A stretch of DNA of 64,000 nt from the NCBI RefSeq assembly GCF_020736365.1, contig NZ_CP085988.1:874001-938000 (forward strand), given 5' to 3'. This DNA comes from Clostridium sp. M62/1. Its GTDB lineage: Bacteria; Bacillota; Clostridia; Lachnospirales; Lachnospiraceae. Both the position numbers and the translations under genes were made by a program. The notes beneath the pieces are model-generated. The model did not search any database. It saw nothing but the letters and a program-made list of their open reading frames with translations, and was not told the origin of the DNA. This document shows, in pieces, positions 1-9,418 of the stretch (positions within the stretch are counted from its first letter, which is position 1; every line of letters starts with the position of its first letter).

Positions 1-27
1 TGCTGTTTCAAAACGAGGAGGCATACC

Positions 28-957
28 ATGAATAAGAAACCGGTGCTGGTGATTATGGCAGCAGGGATGGGGAGCCGCTACGGCGGCTTAAAGCAGATCG
101 ATCCGGTGGATCACGACGGAGATCTGATTATCGACTTTTCCATTTTTGACGCAAAGGAAGCAGGCTTTGAGAAGGTTATCTTCATTATCAAGAAGGCCAT
201 TGAGAAGGAATTTAAGGAGCACATCGGAAACAGGATGGAGAAGCACATTCAGGTAGAATATGTGTACCAGGAGACAGACTGCCTTCCGGCGGGCTACAGT
301 GTTCCGGAAAACCGTGTAAAGCCATGGGGAACAGGGCACGCGGTCCTCTGCTGCAAAGATGTGATAGACGGCCCATTTGCGGTGATCAACGCAGACGACT
401 ACTATGGAAAGACGGCCTTCCGCGAGATCTACCGCCAGCTCTCTGAGCAGGGGGACAACGAGAAGTACCAGTATGCCATGGTGGGCTACAGACTGTACAA
501 CACCCTGACAGAGAACGGCCATGTGTCCCGGGGCGTCTGCACGGCAGATGAGAAGGGCCATCTGGCTGACATTCACGAGCGCACGCGGATCGAAAAGCAT
601 GGGGACAGGGCGGAATACACAGAGGACGGAGGAGCTACCTGGACCTTCCTTCCTGAAGATACCCTGGTGTCCATGAACATGTGGGGCTTTACAGAGAGTA
701 TGCTTAAGGAGCTGGAAGGGCGCTTTACAGTATTTCTCGACAAAAACCTCCCCGTAAACCCGGAAAAATGCGAGTATTTCCTCCCCTTTGTGGTAGATGA
801 GCTTTTAAAAGAGGGGAAGGCTGAGGTGACAGTCTTAAAGAGCGCCGACAAGTGGTACGGTGTTACCTATAAAGAGGATAAGCCGATGGTGATGGATGCC
901 ATCCAGGGACTGAAGGATTCGGGATATTATCCTCAGAAGCTGTGGCAGGAGCAGTAG
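28..957 (+). CDS. NTP-transferase family sugar nucleotidyltransferase
   Basis: This 309-residue protein starts at an ATG six bases after GAGGAGG. The N-terminus MAAGMGSRYGGLKQ is the nucleotide-binding loop of the NTP-transferase fold, and VINADDYYG (about residues 117-125) carries the acidic metal-binding motif. The family transfers a nucleotidyl group from an NTP to a sugar phosphate or similar acceptor in the cytosol. The substrate cannot be read from the sequence; no kinase or glycosyltransferase partner lies next to it inside the window. The family call is firm and the exact reaction is open. Confidence 0.8.
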   Translation: MNKKPVLVIMAAGMGSRYGGLKQIDPVDHDGDLIIDFSIFDAKEAGFEKVIFIIKKAIEKEFKEHIGNRMEKHIQVEYVYQETDCLPAGYSVPENRVKPWGTGHAVLCCKDVIDGPFAVINADDYYGKTAFREIYRQLSEQGDNEKYQYAMVGYRLYNTLTENGHVSRGVCTADEKGHLADIHERTRIEKHGDRAEYTEDGGATWTFLPEDTLVSMNMWGFTESMLKELEGRFTVFLDKNLPVNPEKCEYFLPFVVDELLKEGKAEVTVLKSADKWYGVTYKEDKPMVMDAIQGLKDSGYYPQKLWQEQ

Positions 958-1123
958 TGGAAAGCTGCCTCTGCCTGCAGAAAGAAAATACGCCGGGCGG
1001 GCTTTCAGGCATATAGCCGGGAGAGCGAAGCCTGGAAGAAGAACGGAGAAAACAGAAGAAAACGGAAAATAGCAGGATATAACAGAAAATAACAGAAGAT
1101 AGCAGGGAAAGAAGACCTGCCTG

Positions 1124-1173
1124 AAGGACAGCCGCTTTTGCCCGATACGGGGCGAGAGGGCTGTCTTTATTTT
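1124..1173 (+). terminator. Rho-independent terminator after the nucleotidyltransferase
   Basis: AAGGACAGCC pairs with GGCTGTCTT around a second helix (CTTTTGCCC with GGGCGAGAG), followed by TTTATTTT. It ends where the hairpin repeat at 1171 begins. Confidence 0.7.
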
Positions 1174-1232
1174 ATATAACAGGAAACTTCGTTCCCTGTT
1201 ATATAAAAATGCTCCGCGGGGATCGCACTGCG
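1171..1232. repeat. 62-bp dispersed hairpin repeat, copy 1
   Basis: The element opens with a 17-bp near-perfect inverted repeat (TTTATATAACAGGAAAC, loop TTC, complementary arm to 1207), then continues through GCTCCGCGGGGATCGCACTG to 1232. A second copy at 26240-26301 matches at 60 of 62 positions. Both sit downstream of a gene in intergenic DNA. Confidence 0.85.
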
Positions 1233-1347
1233 CCGGGTTCCTGTTATCAGGAGCTGGAGGACTGCAGTCTGGGATCAGGACTTAAATACGCATATCTCCA
1301 GTTTATTTCATCTGGCTGGAAAATATTTCTGGAAATAAAAACAAAGA

Positions 1348-1375
1348 TGGAAAAGATAAAAATTTCTGTTATAAT
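1348..1375 (+). promoter_or_regulatory. Putative extended -10 promoter for the symporter
   Basis: TGTTATAAT gives a consensus -10 (1370-1375) with an extended TGN. A weak -35, TGGAAA (1348-1353), lies 16 bp upstream. The start codon is about 150 bases downstream. Confidence 0.5.
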
Positions 1376-1523
1376 TGTTTCGCAGACAGAAGCGGTGCAT
1401 AATTTATATAAGGGAAAGATGCATTCCCGCTCCGGCAGCCCTGGCTGAGTTCAGAACCCTGTTTTCAAACCTCAGAACACGGCGGCCGGAGAGGGGGAAT
1501 GCGGGTAGGAAAGGAGATTTTTT

Positions 1524-2717
1524 ATGAAAAAACTGACTGGCAGTCTGCCGTTTCGCCTCCTTCTGGGAGTGGCGGCAGGTATTCTCATCGGCCTCTATGC
1601 AAATGAAGGGCTGATGAATCTGGTTGTCACGCTGAACTACATTATGGGACAGTTTATCAATTTCTGTGTCCCCCTCATTATTATCGGGTTTATTGCCCCG
1701 TCCATCACAAAGCTGGGCAGCAACGCCTCCAGGATGCTGGGAATCGCTCTTCTGGCGGCCTATGCATCCTCCCTGGGAGCAGCCCTGTTTTCCATGGCAG
1801 CAGGATTTGCAATCATTCCCGGGCTGTCCATCAACCCCAATGTGGAGGGGCTGAAAGAGCTTCCAGAGGTGGTGTTCCAGCTCTCCATACCGCCGGTTAT
1901 GGAGGTTATGAGCGCGCTGGTATTTTCTGTGCTCATCGGCCTTGCAGCCACCTGGACAAAGGCGGGCACTATTACTTCTGTGCTCGATGAGTTTCAGAGA
2001 ATTGTGCTGGATATTGTAAAGAAGATCATTATTCCTCTTCTTCCGTTTTACATTGCCATGACCTTCTGCTCCCTGGCCTATGAGGGTTCCATTACAAAGC
2101 AGTTCCCGGTGTTTGTGCAGGTGATTCTGATTGTTATGGTGGGTCACTATATCTGGCTGGCCCTTCTCTATGGACTTGCCGGTCTGTATACAGGAAAGAA
2201 TCCTCTGAATGTACTTCGCAATTATGGGCCCGCCTATATCACGGCTGTGGGAACCATGTCCTCGGCCGCTACCCTTGCAGTGGCTCTGGAGTGTGCCAAG
2301 AAGTCTGAGCCTACGCTTAGGGATGACATGGTCGACTTCGGAATCCCGCTGTTTGCCAATATCCACCTGTGCGGCTCTGTGCTGACAGAGGTTTTCTTCG
2401 TCATGGTTGTGTCGAAGATTCTCTACGGAGCGATCCCGGATCTGCCTACCATGGTGCTGTTCTGTGTGCTGCTGGGCGTGTTTGCCGTGGGAGCACCCGG
2501 TGTTCCTGGAGGAACGGTTATGGCATCCCTGGGACTTATCACAGGCGTCCTCGGCTTCGATGAGATGGGAACTGCCCTGATGCTGACTATCTTTGCCCTT
2601 CAGGACAGCTTCGGAACAGCCTGCAATGTAACCGGAGACGGAGCCCTCACCCTGATACTGACCGGATATGTGGAAAAGCATAAAATTGCCCGTCAGAAGA
2701 TTAGTGCAGGACTGTAG
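1524..2717 (+). CDS. Dicarboxylate/amino acid:cation symporter (DAACS family)
   Basis: This 397-residue membrane protein starts after AAAGGAG. Its hydrophobic profile and the motif GTMSSAATLAVALE (about residues 240-253) match the serine-rich re-entrant loop of glutamate/dicarboxylate:cation symporters (GltP/SstT/DctA family). The later segment GAPGVPGG and the stretch near LQDSFGTACNVTGDGA fit the C-terminal substrate-binding half. It should import an acidic or small neutral amino acid or dicarboxylate with Na+ or H+. It is a single-gene unit with its own promoter and terminator, and the substrate is not decided. Confidence 0.85.
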   Translation: MKKLTGSLPFRLLLGVAAGILIGLYANEGLMNLVVTLNYIMGQFINFCVPLIIIGFIAPSITKLGSNASRMLGIALLAAYASSLGAALFSMAAGFAIIPGLSINPNVEGLKELPEVVFQLSIPPVMEVMSALVFSVLIGLAATWTKAGTITSVLDEFQRIVLDIVKKIIIPLLPFYIAMTFCSLAYEGSITKQFPVFVQVILIVMVGHYIWLALLYGLAGLYTGKNPLNVLRNYGPAYITAVGTMSSAATLAVALECAKKSEPTLRDDMVDFGIPLFANIHLCGSVLTEVFFVMVVSKILYGAIPDLPTMVLFCVLLGVFAVGAPGVPGGTVMASLGLITGVLGFDEMGTALMLTIFALQDSFGTACNVTGDGALTLILTGYVEKHKIARQKISAGL

Positions 2718-2757
2718 AGCCATTGTACGGTTCCCGGGTATAAAGAAATTAAAATCA

Positions 2758-2815
2758 GACAGAGGCTCGCTTCCCGAAGGACAGATATCTGCGGGAAGCG
2801 GGCTTCTGTTTTTTG
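2758..2815 (+). terminator. Rho-independent terminator after the symporter
   Basis: GCTTCCCG pairs with CGGGAAGC, extended outward with GGCTC/GGGCT and AGA/TCT pairs, and is followed by a six-T run at 2809-2814. Confidence 0.8.
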
Positions 2816-2912
2816 TTTATGGAAATCCCATCAGCTCTCCCGTGATGAAGGAGGAGCGAGAAGGAACACATGGCGGCAGAGGAAAGTCTGCGGCTGAAGC
2901 GATCCGATCCCC

Positions 2913-2941
2913 TTCCAAAATATACAAGAAAATGCTATACT
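2913..2941 (+). promoter_or_regulatory. Putative promoter for the exonuclease gene
   Basis: TGCTATACT provides an extended -10 (TATACT 2936-2941). TTCCAA (2913-2918) is a weak -35 at 17 bp spacing. The rest of 2718-3060 contains only the terminator at 2758 and no gene that I can see. Confidence 0.45.
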
Positions 2942-3060
2942 AAAGCCACAGTGAGACAGCTGCCGGCAGAGAGCAAGCTGCAGCGTGCAGTGCCCTTTTG
3001 CTCTGTCTCTGCGCCGAAAGACAGGGACAGGGCTTAGGGAGATAAGGAGAACAATACAGA

Positions 3061-3816
3061 ATGAAAAAGATGATTTCATGGAATGTGAACGGCCTGAGGG
3101 CCTGTGTGGGAAAGGGCTTTCTCGACGTATTTCGTAAGCTGGACGCAGATATTTTCTGCATTCAGGAGAGTAAGCTTCAGGCCGGTCAGATTGATCTTGA
3201 TATACCGGGGTACTATCAGTACTGGAGCTACGCTGACAAAAAGGGCTATTCAGGAACTGCGCTTTTTTCAAAGGAGGAGCCCATCAGCGTGGTCTACGGC
3301 CTGGGAATTGACGCCCACGACCACGAGGGGAGGGTGATTACGGCAGAGTATGAGGACTACTATGTGCTGACCTGCTATACGCCCAATTCACAGAATGAGC
3401 TGGCCCGTCTGCCCTACCGCATGGAGTGGGAGGACGCCTTTCTCGCCTATCTGAAGAAGCTGGAAGAGAAAAAGCCGGTCATTTTCTGCGGAGACTTAAA
3501 CGTGGCCCACAGGGAGATCGATCTGAAAAATCCCAGGACAAACAGAAAGAATGCGGGCTTTACCGATGAGGAGAGAGGAAAGTTTTCCGCCCTGCTGGAT
3601 GCAGGCTTTATCGATACCTACAGACATTTCTACCCGGATACGGAGGGGGTCTACTCCTGGTGGTCCTACCGCTTTAAGGCCAGGGAGAAGAACGCCGGGT
3701 GGCGTATCGACTACTTCTGCGTTTCAGAGAGCCTGGAGGACAGGCTGGTGAGCGCTTCCATCCACACGGAGATTATGGGCTCTGACCACTGCCCGGTAGA
3801 GCTGGTGATCAAGTAA
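3061..3816 (+). CDS. xth: Exodeoxyribonuclease III (AP endonuclease)
   Basis: This 251-residue protein has the length and motifs of the ExoIII/APE1 family: SWNVNGLRA near the N-terminus, IQESKL with the metal-binding Glu, GDLNVAH (catalytic Asp and Asn), WRIDYF and the terminal GSDHCPV with the catalytic Asp-His. It cleaves DNA 5' of abasic sites and removes 3' blocks during base excision repair. All family motifs are present, so it should be active. It is followed by an ABC-F gene after 153 bases with no clear terminator. Confidence 0.93.
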   Translation: MKKMISWNVNGLRACVGKGFLDVFRKLDADIFCIQESKLQAGQIDLDIPGYYQYWSYADKKGYSGTALFSKEEPISVVYGLGIDAHDHEGRVITAEYEDYYVLTCYTPNSQNELARLPYRMEWEDAFLAYLKKLEEKKPVIFCGDLNVAHREIDLKNPRTNRKNAGFTDEERGKFSALLDAGFIDTYRHFYPDTEGVYSWWSYRFKAREKNAGWRIDYFCVSESLEDRLVSASIHTEIMGSDHCPVELVIK

Positions 3817-3969
3817 AGGGCTGAGGGCCGGAGAAAGCGGGAATAAGAACCCTGCACATTCAAGACAGCCAGAAGCCATAAGCCGACACCGCTGAAACCA
3901 AAAGACGAAACAGTCAAAACTATAGGCTGGAACGGCTGAAGCGGGAAGCCAGAACAGGAGAGAACGGAC

Positions 3970-5829
3970 ATGAATTTACTGACAATCGAACATCTCACAA
4001 AATCATACACAGAGCGTCTGCTTTTTGATGACACTGCATTTTCCATCAACGAGGGGGAAAAGGTAGGAGTGATCGGAATCAACGGAACCGGAAAATCCAC
4101 GCTGCTAAAGATAGCGGCCGGACTTGAGGAGCCGGATCAGGGAAGCGTGGTGAAGGGGAGGAACCTCTATATCCGCTACCTTCCCCAGAACCCTGTCTTT
4201 GAGCCCGGGTATACGGTGCTGGAGAGCGTGATCCGGGAAAATGAGGGCCATGAACAGGCGTGGGATCTGGAGGGACAGGCCAAGAACATGCTGATGAAGC
4301 TGGATGTGCCGGACTGGACGGCGAAGATCGAGACGCTCTCCGGCGGCCAGAGAAAGCGGGTAGCCCTGGCGAGCGTCCTGCTCTCCACAGCCGATCTTCT
4401 GATCCTGGACGAGCCCACCAACCATTTAGACAGCGCCATGGCTGACTGGCTGGAGGAGTATCTGAAAAAGTTCAGGGGCGCCCTTCTCATGATCACCCAT
4501 GACAGGTACTTTCTGGACAGTGTGACCAACCGGATTGTGGAGCTTGACAAGGGGAAACTCTACAGCTACCAGACGAATTACGAGGGCTTTCTGGAGCTGA
4601 AGGCGGAGCGGATGGCCATGGAGGAGGCGTCAGAGAGAAAGCGCCAGTCCATCCTCCGGGTGGAGCTGGAGTGGATGAAGCGGGGAGCCAGGGCGCGTTC
4701 CACCAAGCAGAAGGGGCGGATCCAGCGGTTTGAGGCCCTGAGTGCCAAAAGCGGCCCTGAGTATGACGGGGAGGTGGAGCTTGGCTCCATTGCAAGCCGC
4801 CTGGGAAGGACCACGGTGGAGCTTAAGAATCTTAGCAAGGCCTACGAAGGAAAGACTCTGATCCGGGACTTCAGCTATATTTTTCTGAAAAATGACAGAG
4901 TCGGCTTCATCGGACCCAACGGAAGCGGAAAATCCACTCTGATGAAGATGATTGCCGGGTGGGTGAAGCCTGACAGCGGGGAGATAGAGATCGGCCAGAC
5001 AGTGAAGCTCGGGTATTTTTCCCAGGAAAATGAGGCCATGGACAATGACCTTAGAGTCATTGACTACATTAAAAATGTGGCCGAGTATGTGAGGACGCCG
5101 GACGGCAGCGTCTCCGCCTCCCAGATGCTGGAGCGGTTCCTGTTCCCTCCGTCTGTGCAGTATACGGTGATCGGAAAGCTGTCCGGCGGAGAGAAGAGGC
5201 GGCTGTACCTGCTGAGAATCCTGATGGATGCTCCCAACGTGCTGATTCTGGACGAGCCTACCAATGACCTGGATATCAGAACGCTCACGATTCTGGAGGA
5301 CTATCTTGACAGCTTCCAGGGCATTGTCATCACTGTCTCCCACGACAGGTACTTTTTAGACAGGGTTGTGAGAAGGATTTTTGCTTTCGAGGGAGATGGA
5401 AAAATCTGCCAGTATGAGGGCGGATTTACAGACTACCAGGCTTCCAGACAGGAGAGAGAGGAGGCAGAGGAAACTGCAGGAGCCAGGGCCGGAAGAGAAA
5501 AAGGCAGAGAGGCTGCCGGGGACGGTGAGGCCGACGGCAGTCAGGAGAAAAATTCCAGAAAAAACTGGAAGGAGGGCCAGGTTAAAAAGCTCAAATTCAC
5601 CTACATGGAGCAGAAGGAGTGGGAGACCATCGAGGATGAAATTGCAAAGCTGGAACAGAGGATCGAAGAACTGGGGCCTGAGATCGACAGGGCTGCCAGA
5701 GATTATGCAAAGCTGTCTGCTCTGATGAAGGAAAAGGAAGAGACAGAAGCGCTTCTGGAGCAGAAAATGGAGCGATGGATGTACTTAAATGAACTGTCAG
5801 AACGGATTGCGCAGCAGAACAGCCGTTAG
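3970..5829 (+). CDS. ABC-F family ATPase (Uup/YdiF-like)
   Basis: This 619-residue soluble protein has two ABC domains and no membrane segment. Walker A motifs are GINGTGKST (residues 36-44) and GPNGSGKST; signatures are LSGGQRKR and LSGGEKRR; Walker B motifs are LLILDEPTNHLD and VLILDEPTNDLD. A charged arm and linker lie between the domains. A C-terminal Glu/Lys-rich coiled coil of about 90 residues, as in Uup, follows a Glu/Ala/Arg-rich spacer. ABC-F proteins act on the ribosome or on DNA structures rather than in transport. A resistance role cannot be claimed; the Uup-like C-terminus points to a housekeeping factor. Confidence 0.88.
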   Translation: MNLLTIEHLTKSYTERLLFDDTAFSINEGEKVGVIGINGTGKSTLLKIAAGLEEPDQGSVVKGRNLYIRYLPQNPVFEPGYTVLESVIRENEGHEQAWDLEGQAKNMLMKLDVPDWTAKIETLSGGQRKRVALASVLLSTADLLILDEPTNHLDSAMADWLEEYLKKFRGALLMITHDRYFLDSVTNRIVELDKGKLYSYQTNYEGFLELKAERMAMEEASERKRQSILRVELEWMKRGARARSTKQKGRIQRFEALSAKSGPEYDGEVELGSIASRLGRTTVELKNLSKAYEGKTLIRDFSYIFLKNDRVGFIGPNGSGKSTLMKMIAGWVKPDSGEIEIGQTVKLGYFSQENEAMDNDLRVIDYIKNVAEYVRTPDGSVSASQMLERFLFPPSVQYTVIGKLSGGEKRRLYLLRILMDAPNVLILDEPTNDLDIRTLTILEDYLDSFQGIVITVSHDRYFLDRVVRRIFAFEGDGKICQYEGGFTDYQASRQEREEAEETAGARAGREKGREAAGDGEADGSQEKNSRKNWKEGQVKKLKFTYMEQKEWETIEDEIAKLEQRIEELGPEIDRAARDYAKLSALMKEKEETEALLEQKMERWMYLNELSERIAQQNSR

Positions 5830-5903
5830 CTGTTAGTTATATTTAGGAAGAAACAGAAAATAATTTTTATACAGGCGTGAAGCCCGGGATTGGAGAGATT
5901 GGC

Positions 5904-7979
5904 GTGAAAATAGAAAAACTGATTATGTCAGAGGAAGAACCGGGATATTTTCAGCCGGGAGTGACAAAGACAGAAGGCGGCGTGTACATCTGCACGGAGG
6001 CTGCCGGGGAAGAGGTGAGCCTCGCAGTATATGAGCAGGAGCAGGGGCCGGATGGAGAGGAGAAGGAGAAACGGAGAGTGTTCCCGTTCCCGAAGGGCTC
6101 CCGAATGGGCAGGATGCGGTGCATGAAGCTCCTGGGAGAGGATTTTTCCGGCCTGACCTATGCCGTTTTATCGGATGGAAAGGAGATGCCGGACACGTTT
6201 GGCCGCTCTTTTACTGGACATGGAACCTGGGGAGAGCTTTCCCATGTGGATACTCCCCTCAGGAGCAGGTTTGAGCTTGAGAGCTTTGACTGGGAAGGCG
6301 ACAGGCCCCTTCAGATCCCGTATGAGGATATGATCCTCTACAGGATCCATACAAGAGGGCTGACCATGCGGGCTGGTTCAAAGGGCGCGGATGGAAAAGA
6401 GGAGGAAGCTGAAAACGGAGCAGAGCCTGGGACCTTCAGGGCCATTGCAGAAAAGATCCCGTATTTTAAGGAGCTTGGCATCACCTCCCTGGAGCTGATG
6501 CCGCCCAACGAATTTGAGGAGGTCATGCTGCCTGACGGCGCAGACGGAAATCCTTACGGCGTGGACCGGCCCACCGGAAAACTCAACTACTGGGGATACA
6601 CCCCCGGCATGCTCTTTGCGCCCAAGGAGTCCTATGCTTCCGGGGCGTGTGGGGAGAAGAATCCGGTGCGGGAGTTCAAGGAGCTGGTGAAGGAGCTTCA
6701 CCAAAACGGCCTGGAACTGGTTATCGAGCTGTACTTCACCGGAAAGGAGAGCGCCGCTGTCATCTCAGAGGCAGTGCGCTTCTGGGTGAGGGAGTACCAC
6801 GTGGACGGCGTGCACCTGGTGGGAATTGCCGGCTGCCCGGCCCTAAGAGACGATCCGTGGCTGTCAGAAACCAAGCTGTTTGCTGCCTTTTGGGAGGAGG
6901 AAACGCCGGGCCGGCGCCATCTGGCGGAGTACAATGACGGTTTCCTGGTTGACATGAGAAGGCTTCTGAAGGGCGACGAGGATCAGATGAACAGCCTGAT
7001 TTTCAGAAACAGGAGAAATCCGAAGGGCTATGGCGTCATAAACTATATGGCCAATACAAATGGCTTTACCCTCATGGATGCCGTCACCTATGAGATGAAG
7101 CACAATGAGCAGAACGGAGAGAACAATCAGGACGGAAGTTCCTGGAACTATACCTGGAACTGCGGCGTAGAGGGGCCAAGCCGCAAGAAAAAGGTAGCTG
7201 TCATGAGGCGCAAGCAGATCAGAAATGCGCTGCTCATACTTTTCTTAAGCCAGGGCACGCCTCTTTTGCTGTCCGGCGACGAATTTGGATTTTCCAAGGG
7301 GGGAAATAATAACTCCTACTGTCAGGACAACGAGACTTCGTGGCTGGACTGGGGGCTGCTTAAGACAAACAGAGATATCTTTGAGTTTGCGAAACAGGTG
7401 ATTGCCTTCAGAAAGAAACACCTTGTTTTCCATATGGCCCAGGAGCCGAAGGTGATGGATTACCTGGCCTGCGGACACCCGGATGTCTCCTACCACGGCG
7501 TGAAGGCCTGGTGCCCGGAGTTTGAAAACTTCCGCCGCCAGCTGGGGATCATGTACTGCGGCGAGTACGCAAAAAAGGCGGACAATACACCCGATGACTA
7601 CTTTTTTACCGCCTATAACATGCACTGGGAGCCCCACGAGTTTGCCCTGCCAAAGCTCCCCAAAGGGATGAAATGGCATCTGGCCTTTAACACAGATGAC
7701 AGAGAGAGAAACGGCATCTACGAAGAGGGAGAGGAGCCGTGCCTGGAACAGCAGAAGCAGTTTCTGGTACCGGCCAGAACCATCGTAGTCTTCATCGGCT
7801 TAAAGGAAAGAGCGGAGGAGAACCGGGGAGAGAAGAGAGGAAAAAAGGAAAAGCAGCCGGCAGATAAGGAAAAGAAAAGGGCAAAGAAGGACCAGGAGAA
7901 GAAGGCCAAAGAAAAGGACGGAAAAAAGAAATCCGAGAAAAAGGCCTCTGCGAAAGGACCGGAGCAGAGCGGAGAGTAA
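5904..7979 (+). CDS. GH13 GlgX/pullulanase-like protein lacking the catalytic triad
   Basis: The protein aligns along most of its length with glycogen-debranching GH13 enzymes: YHVDG, GFTLMD, KHNEQNGENNQDG, LSQGTPLLLSGDEFG and GNNNSYCQDN are all recognisable. The three catalytic acids are absent. The FRFD nucleophile site reads VHLV (Val306), the AEPWD acid/base site reads AAFWE (Ala328) and the HDGF site reads TNGF (Asn386). It is therefore probably a non-hydrolytic GH13 relative, perhaps a glucan-binding or regulatory protein. A Lys/Glu-rich tail of about 60 residues ends it. I chose the GTG at 5904 (GGAGAG six bases upstream) over the in-frame GTG at 5877. Confidence 0.75.
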   Translation: MKIEKLIMSEEEPGYFQPGVTKTEGGVYICTEAAGEEVSLAVYEQEQGPDGEEKEKRRVFPFPKGSRMGRMRCMKLLGEDFSGLTYAVLSDGKEMPDTFGRSFTGHGTWGELSHVDTPLRSRFELESFDWEGDRPLQIPYEDMILYRIHTRGLTMRAGSKGADGKEEEAENGAEPGTFRAIAEKIPYFKELGITSLELMPPNEFEEVMLPDGADGNPYGVDRPTGKLNYWGYTPGMLFAPKESYASGACGEKNPVREFKELVKELHQNGLELVIELYFTGKESAAVISEAVRFWVREYHVDGVHLVGIAGCPALRDDPWLSETKLFAAFWEEETPGRRHLAEYNDGFLVDMRRLLKGDEDQMNSLIFRNRRNPKGYGVINYMANTNGFTLMDAVTYEMKHNEQNGENNQDGSSWNYTWNCGVEGPSRKKKVAVMRRKQIRNALLILFLSQGTPLLLSGDEFGFSKGGNNNSYCQDNETSWLDWGLLKTNRDIFEFAKQVIAFRKKHLVFHMAQEPKVMDYLACGHPDVSYHGVKAWCPEFENFRRQLGIMYCGEYAKKADNTPDDYFFTAYNMHWEPHEFALPKLPKGMKWHLAFNTDDRERNGIYEEGEEPCLEQQKQFLVPARTIVVFIGLKERAEENRGEKRGKKEKQPADKEKKRAKKDQEKKAKEKDGKKKSEKKASAKGPEQSGE

Positions 7980-8019
7980 AGCGTGAAAGGCCGGAGTCAT
8001 GATGAGGAAAAGGAATAAT

Positions 8020-9357
8020 ATGAGAAAAGTAAACAGCAGGGAACAGAGACGGGAGCTTTTCAGGGCTCCGGCCGTGTCCGGGGCGCTTCTGTCTGCAGTG
8101 CTTCTGCCTGCAGCTGTACTGTCGGCTGCAGCCTTGCTGCAGGCGGGATGTTCAGCCCTTCCGGTACCGGTAAGGTCTTCTCTGCCAGAGGTACAGGAAA
8201 AGGAGAGGGCCGTGAGGGCGTTTGCCGCGGGCCCGGGAACACAGGCCTATCCAGGAGGAGACCCTTACAATGAGTATCAGTGGGGATTCCTGAACAATGG
8301 CCTGTTTCGTCTGACTGACAAAAACAGCGGGGAGGGAGCCGCGTTTCAGAATCTGACCTCCCGGACAGGCGGGCCTGCCTACGGGCCTGAGGTGGACAGC
8401 CGGGGAACTACCTTTGCCAAAGCAGGGATGGATATCAACCTGACTCCTGCCAGAGCTGCCTATGATGCCGTGGAGGGGAAAACCGAAACGGTTGTGGCTG
8501 TTATCGACACGGGAATTCAGACGGATCATGAGGAGCTGTCCGGCGGAATCTGGACAAATGCAGATGAGACCCCCGGAGACGGGACAGACAATGACGGAAA
8601 CGGCTATGTGGACGATGTGAACGGATGGAACTTCTATGCCGGAAATAATCAGCTCTATTCAGGCAGGGAGGATAACCACGGAACTCACTCGGCCGGAACC
8701 ATTGCTGCGGCTAAAAACGGGAGAGGGATCACCGGCATCTGCGATCCTGCCTATGTGAAGATTATGCCAATCAAAGTCCTGGGAACGGAAGAGGGGATTG
8801 GGACGCCGGAACATGTGGCTCAGGCCATACGCTACGCAGAGGCCAACGGGGCATCTATCTGCAATCTGAGCTTCGGCACAGCCAGATTTAATCAGGAGCT
8901 CTATGACACTATGAAAAATTCCGGCATGCTCTTCGTGGTTGCCGCCGGAAACGGCGACAGAAGCGGAAACGGTATCAATATTGATGAGTCTCCGGTGTAC
9001 CCGGCGGCCTTTGACCTGGACAATGTGATCTCCGTGGCCAGCATGAGGCTGGACGGAAACCTGGATCCCAGCTCCAACTACGGCCCGGCAGGCGTTGACC
9101 TGGCAGCTCCGGGAAAGTATATTCTCAGCACGATCTCCGGAAACCAGTACGCCTACATGAGCGGAACCTCCATGGCAGCTCCCATGGTGACGGGAGTTGC
9201 TGCCATGATAAAATCTGCTTACCCGGATACAGATGCGGGAAGACTTCGCCAGCTCATCCTCTCCTCTGTAAAGGAGAACAGCGCTATGGATGGAAAGACG
9301 GCCACAGGCGGAATGCTGGATGCCGGGAAAGCCATGGAGCTGGCCGGAGGGGCATAG
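8020..9357 (+). CDS. Secreted subtilisin-like serine protease (peptidase S8)
   Basis: An N-terminal hydrophobic export segment ends in LLQAGCS, a possible but atypical lipobox. A spacer precedes a full S8 domain with Asp in VIDTG (residue 163), His in NHGTHSAG (220) and Ser in SGTSMAAP (384), so it should be an active extracellular or membrane-anchored protease. Ca-binding-like Asp/Asn/Gly segments (DGTDNDGNGYVDD) follow the Asp motif. I prefer the ATG at 8020, preceded by AAAAGGA, over the upstream in-frame ATGs at 7999 and 8002. It begins 40 bases after the GH13-like gene and is followed by a membrane protease gene. Confidence 0.88.
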   Translation: MRKVNSREQRRELFRAPAVSGALLSAVLLPAAVLSAAALLQAGCSALPVPVRSSLPEVQEKERAVRAFAAGPGTQAYPGGDPYNEYQWGFLNNGLFRLTDKNSGEGAAFQNLTSRTGGPAYGPEVDSRGTTFAKAGMDINLTPARAAYDAVEGKTETVVAVIDTGIQTDHEELSGGIWTNADETPGDGTDNDGNGYVDDVNGWNFYAGNNQLYSGREDNHGTHSAGTIAAAKNGRGITGICDPAYVKIMPIKVLGTEEGIGTPEHVAQAIRYAEANGASICNLSFGTARFNQELYDTMKNSGMLFVVAAGNGDRSGNGINIDESPVYPAAFDLDNVISVASMRLDGNLDPSSNYGPAGVDLAAPGKYILSTISGNQYAYMSGTSMAAPMVTGVAAMIKSAYPDTDAGRLRQLILSSVKENSAMDGKTATGGMLDAGKAMELAGGA

Positions 9358-9418
9358 GGCTGAAACCCGGATGGAGCAGAAAGATAAAAGACGGGGAACG
9401 GAGAGATGGAGGGCTGAA

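Larger units (their letters stand above)
958..1523. other. Intergenic region with terminator, hairpin repeat and promoter
   Basis: No gene is seen in these 566 bases. They hold a purine-rich stretch with repeated AACAGAAAA-like words (about 1050-1110), a terminator (1124-1173), the first copy of a 62-bp hairpin repeat (1171-1232) and a promoter-like sequence (1348-1375) before the symporter gene. Confidence 0.7.

Noticed and set aside
1404..2723. 439-codon open frame on the minus strand
   Set aside because: It is the antisense shadow of the symporter gene. The translation is His/Gln/Ser-rich with no domain, and there is no ribosome-binding site.
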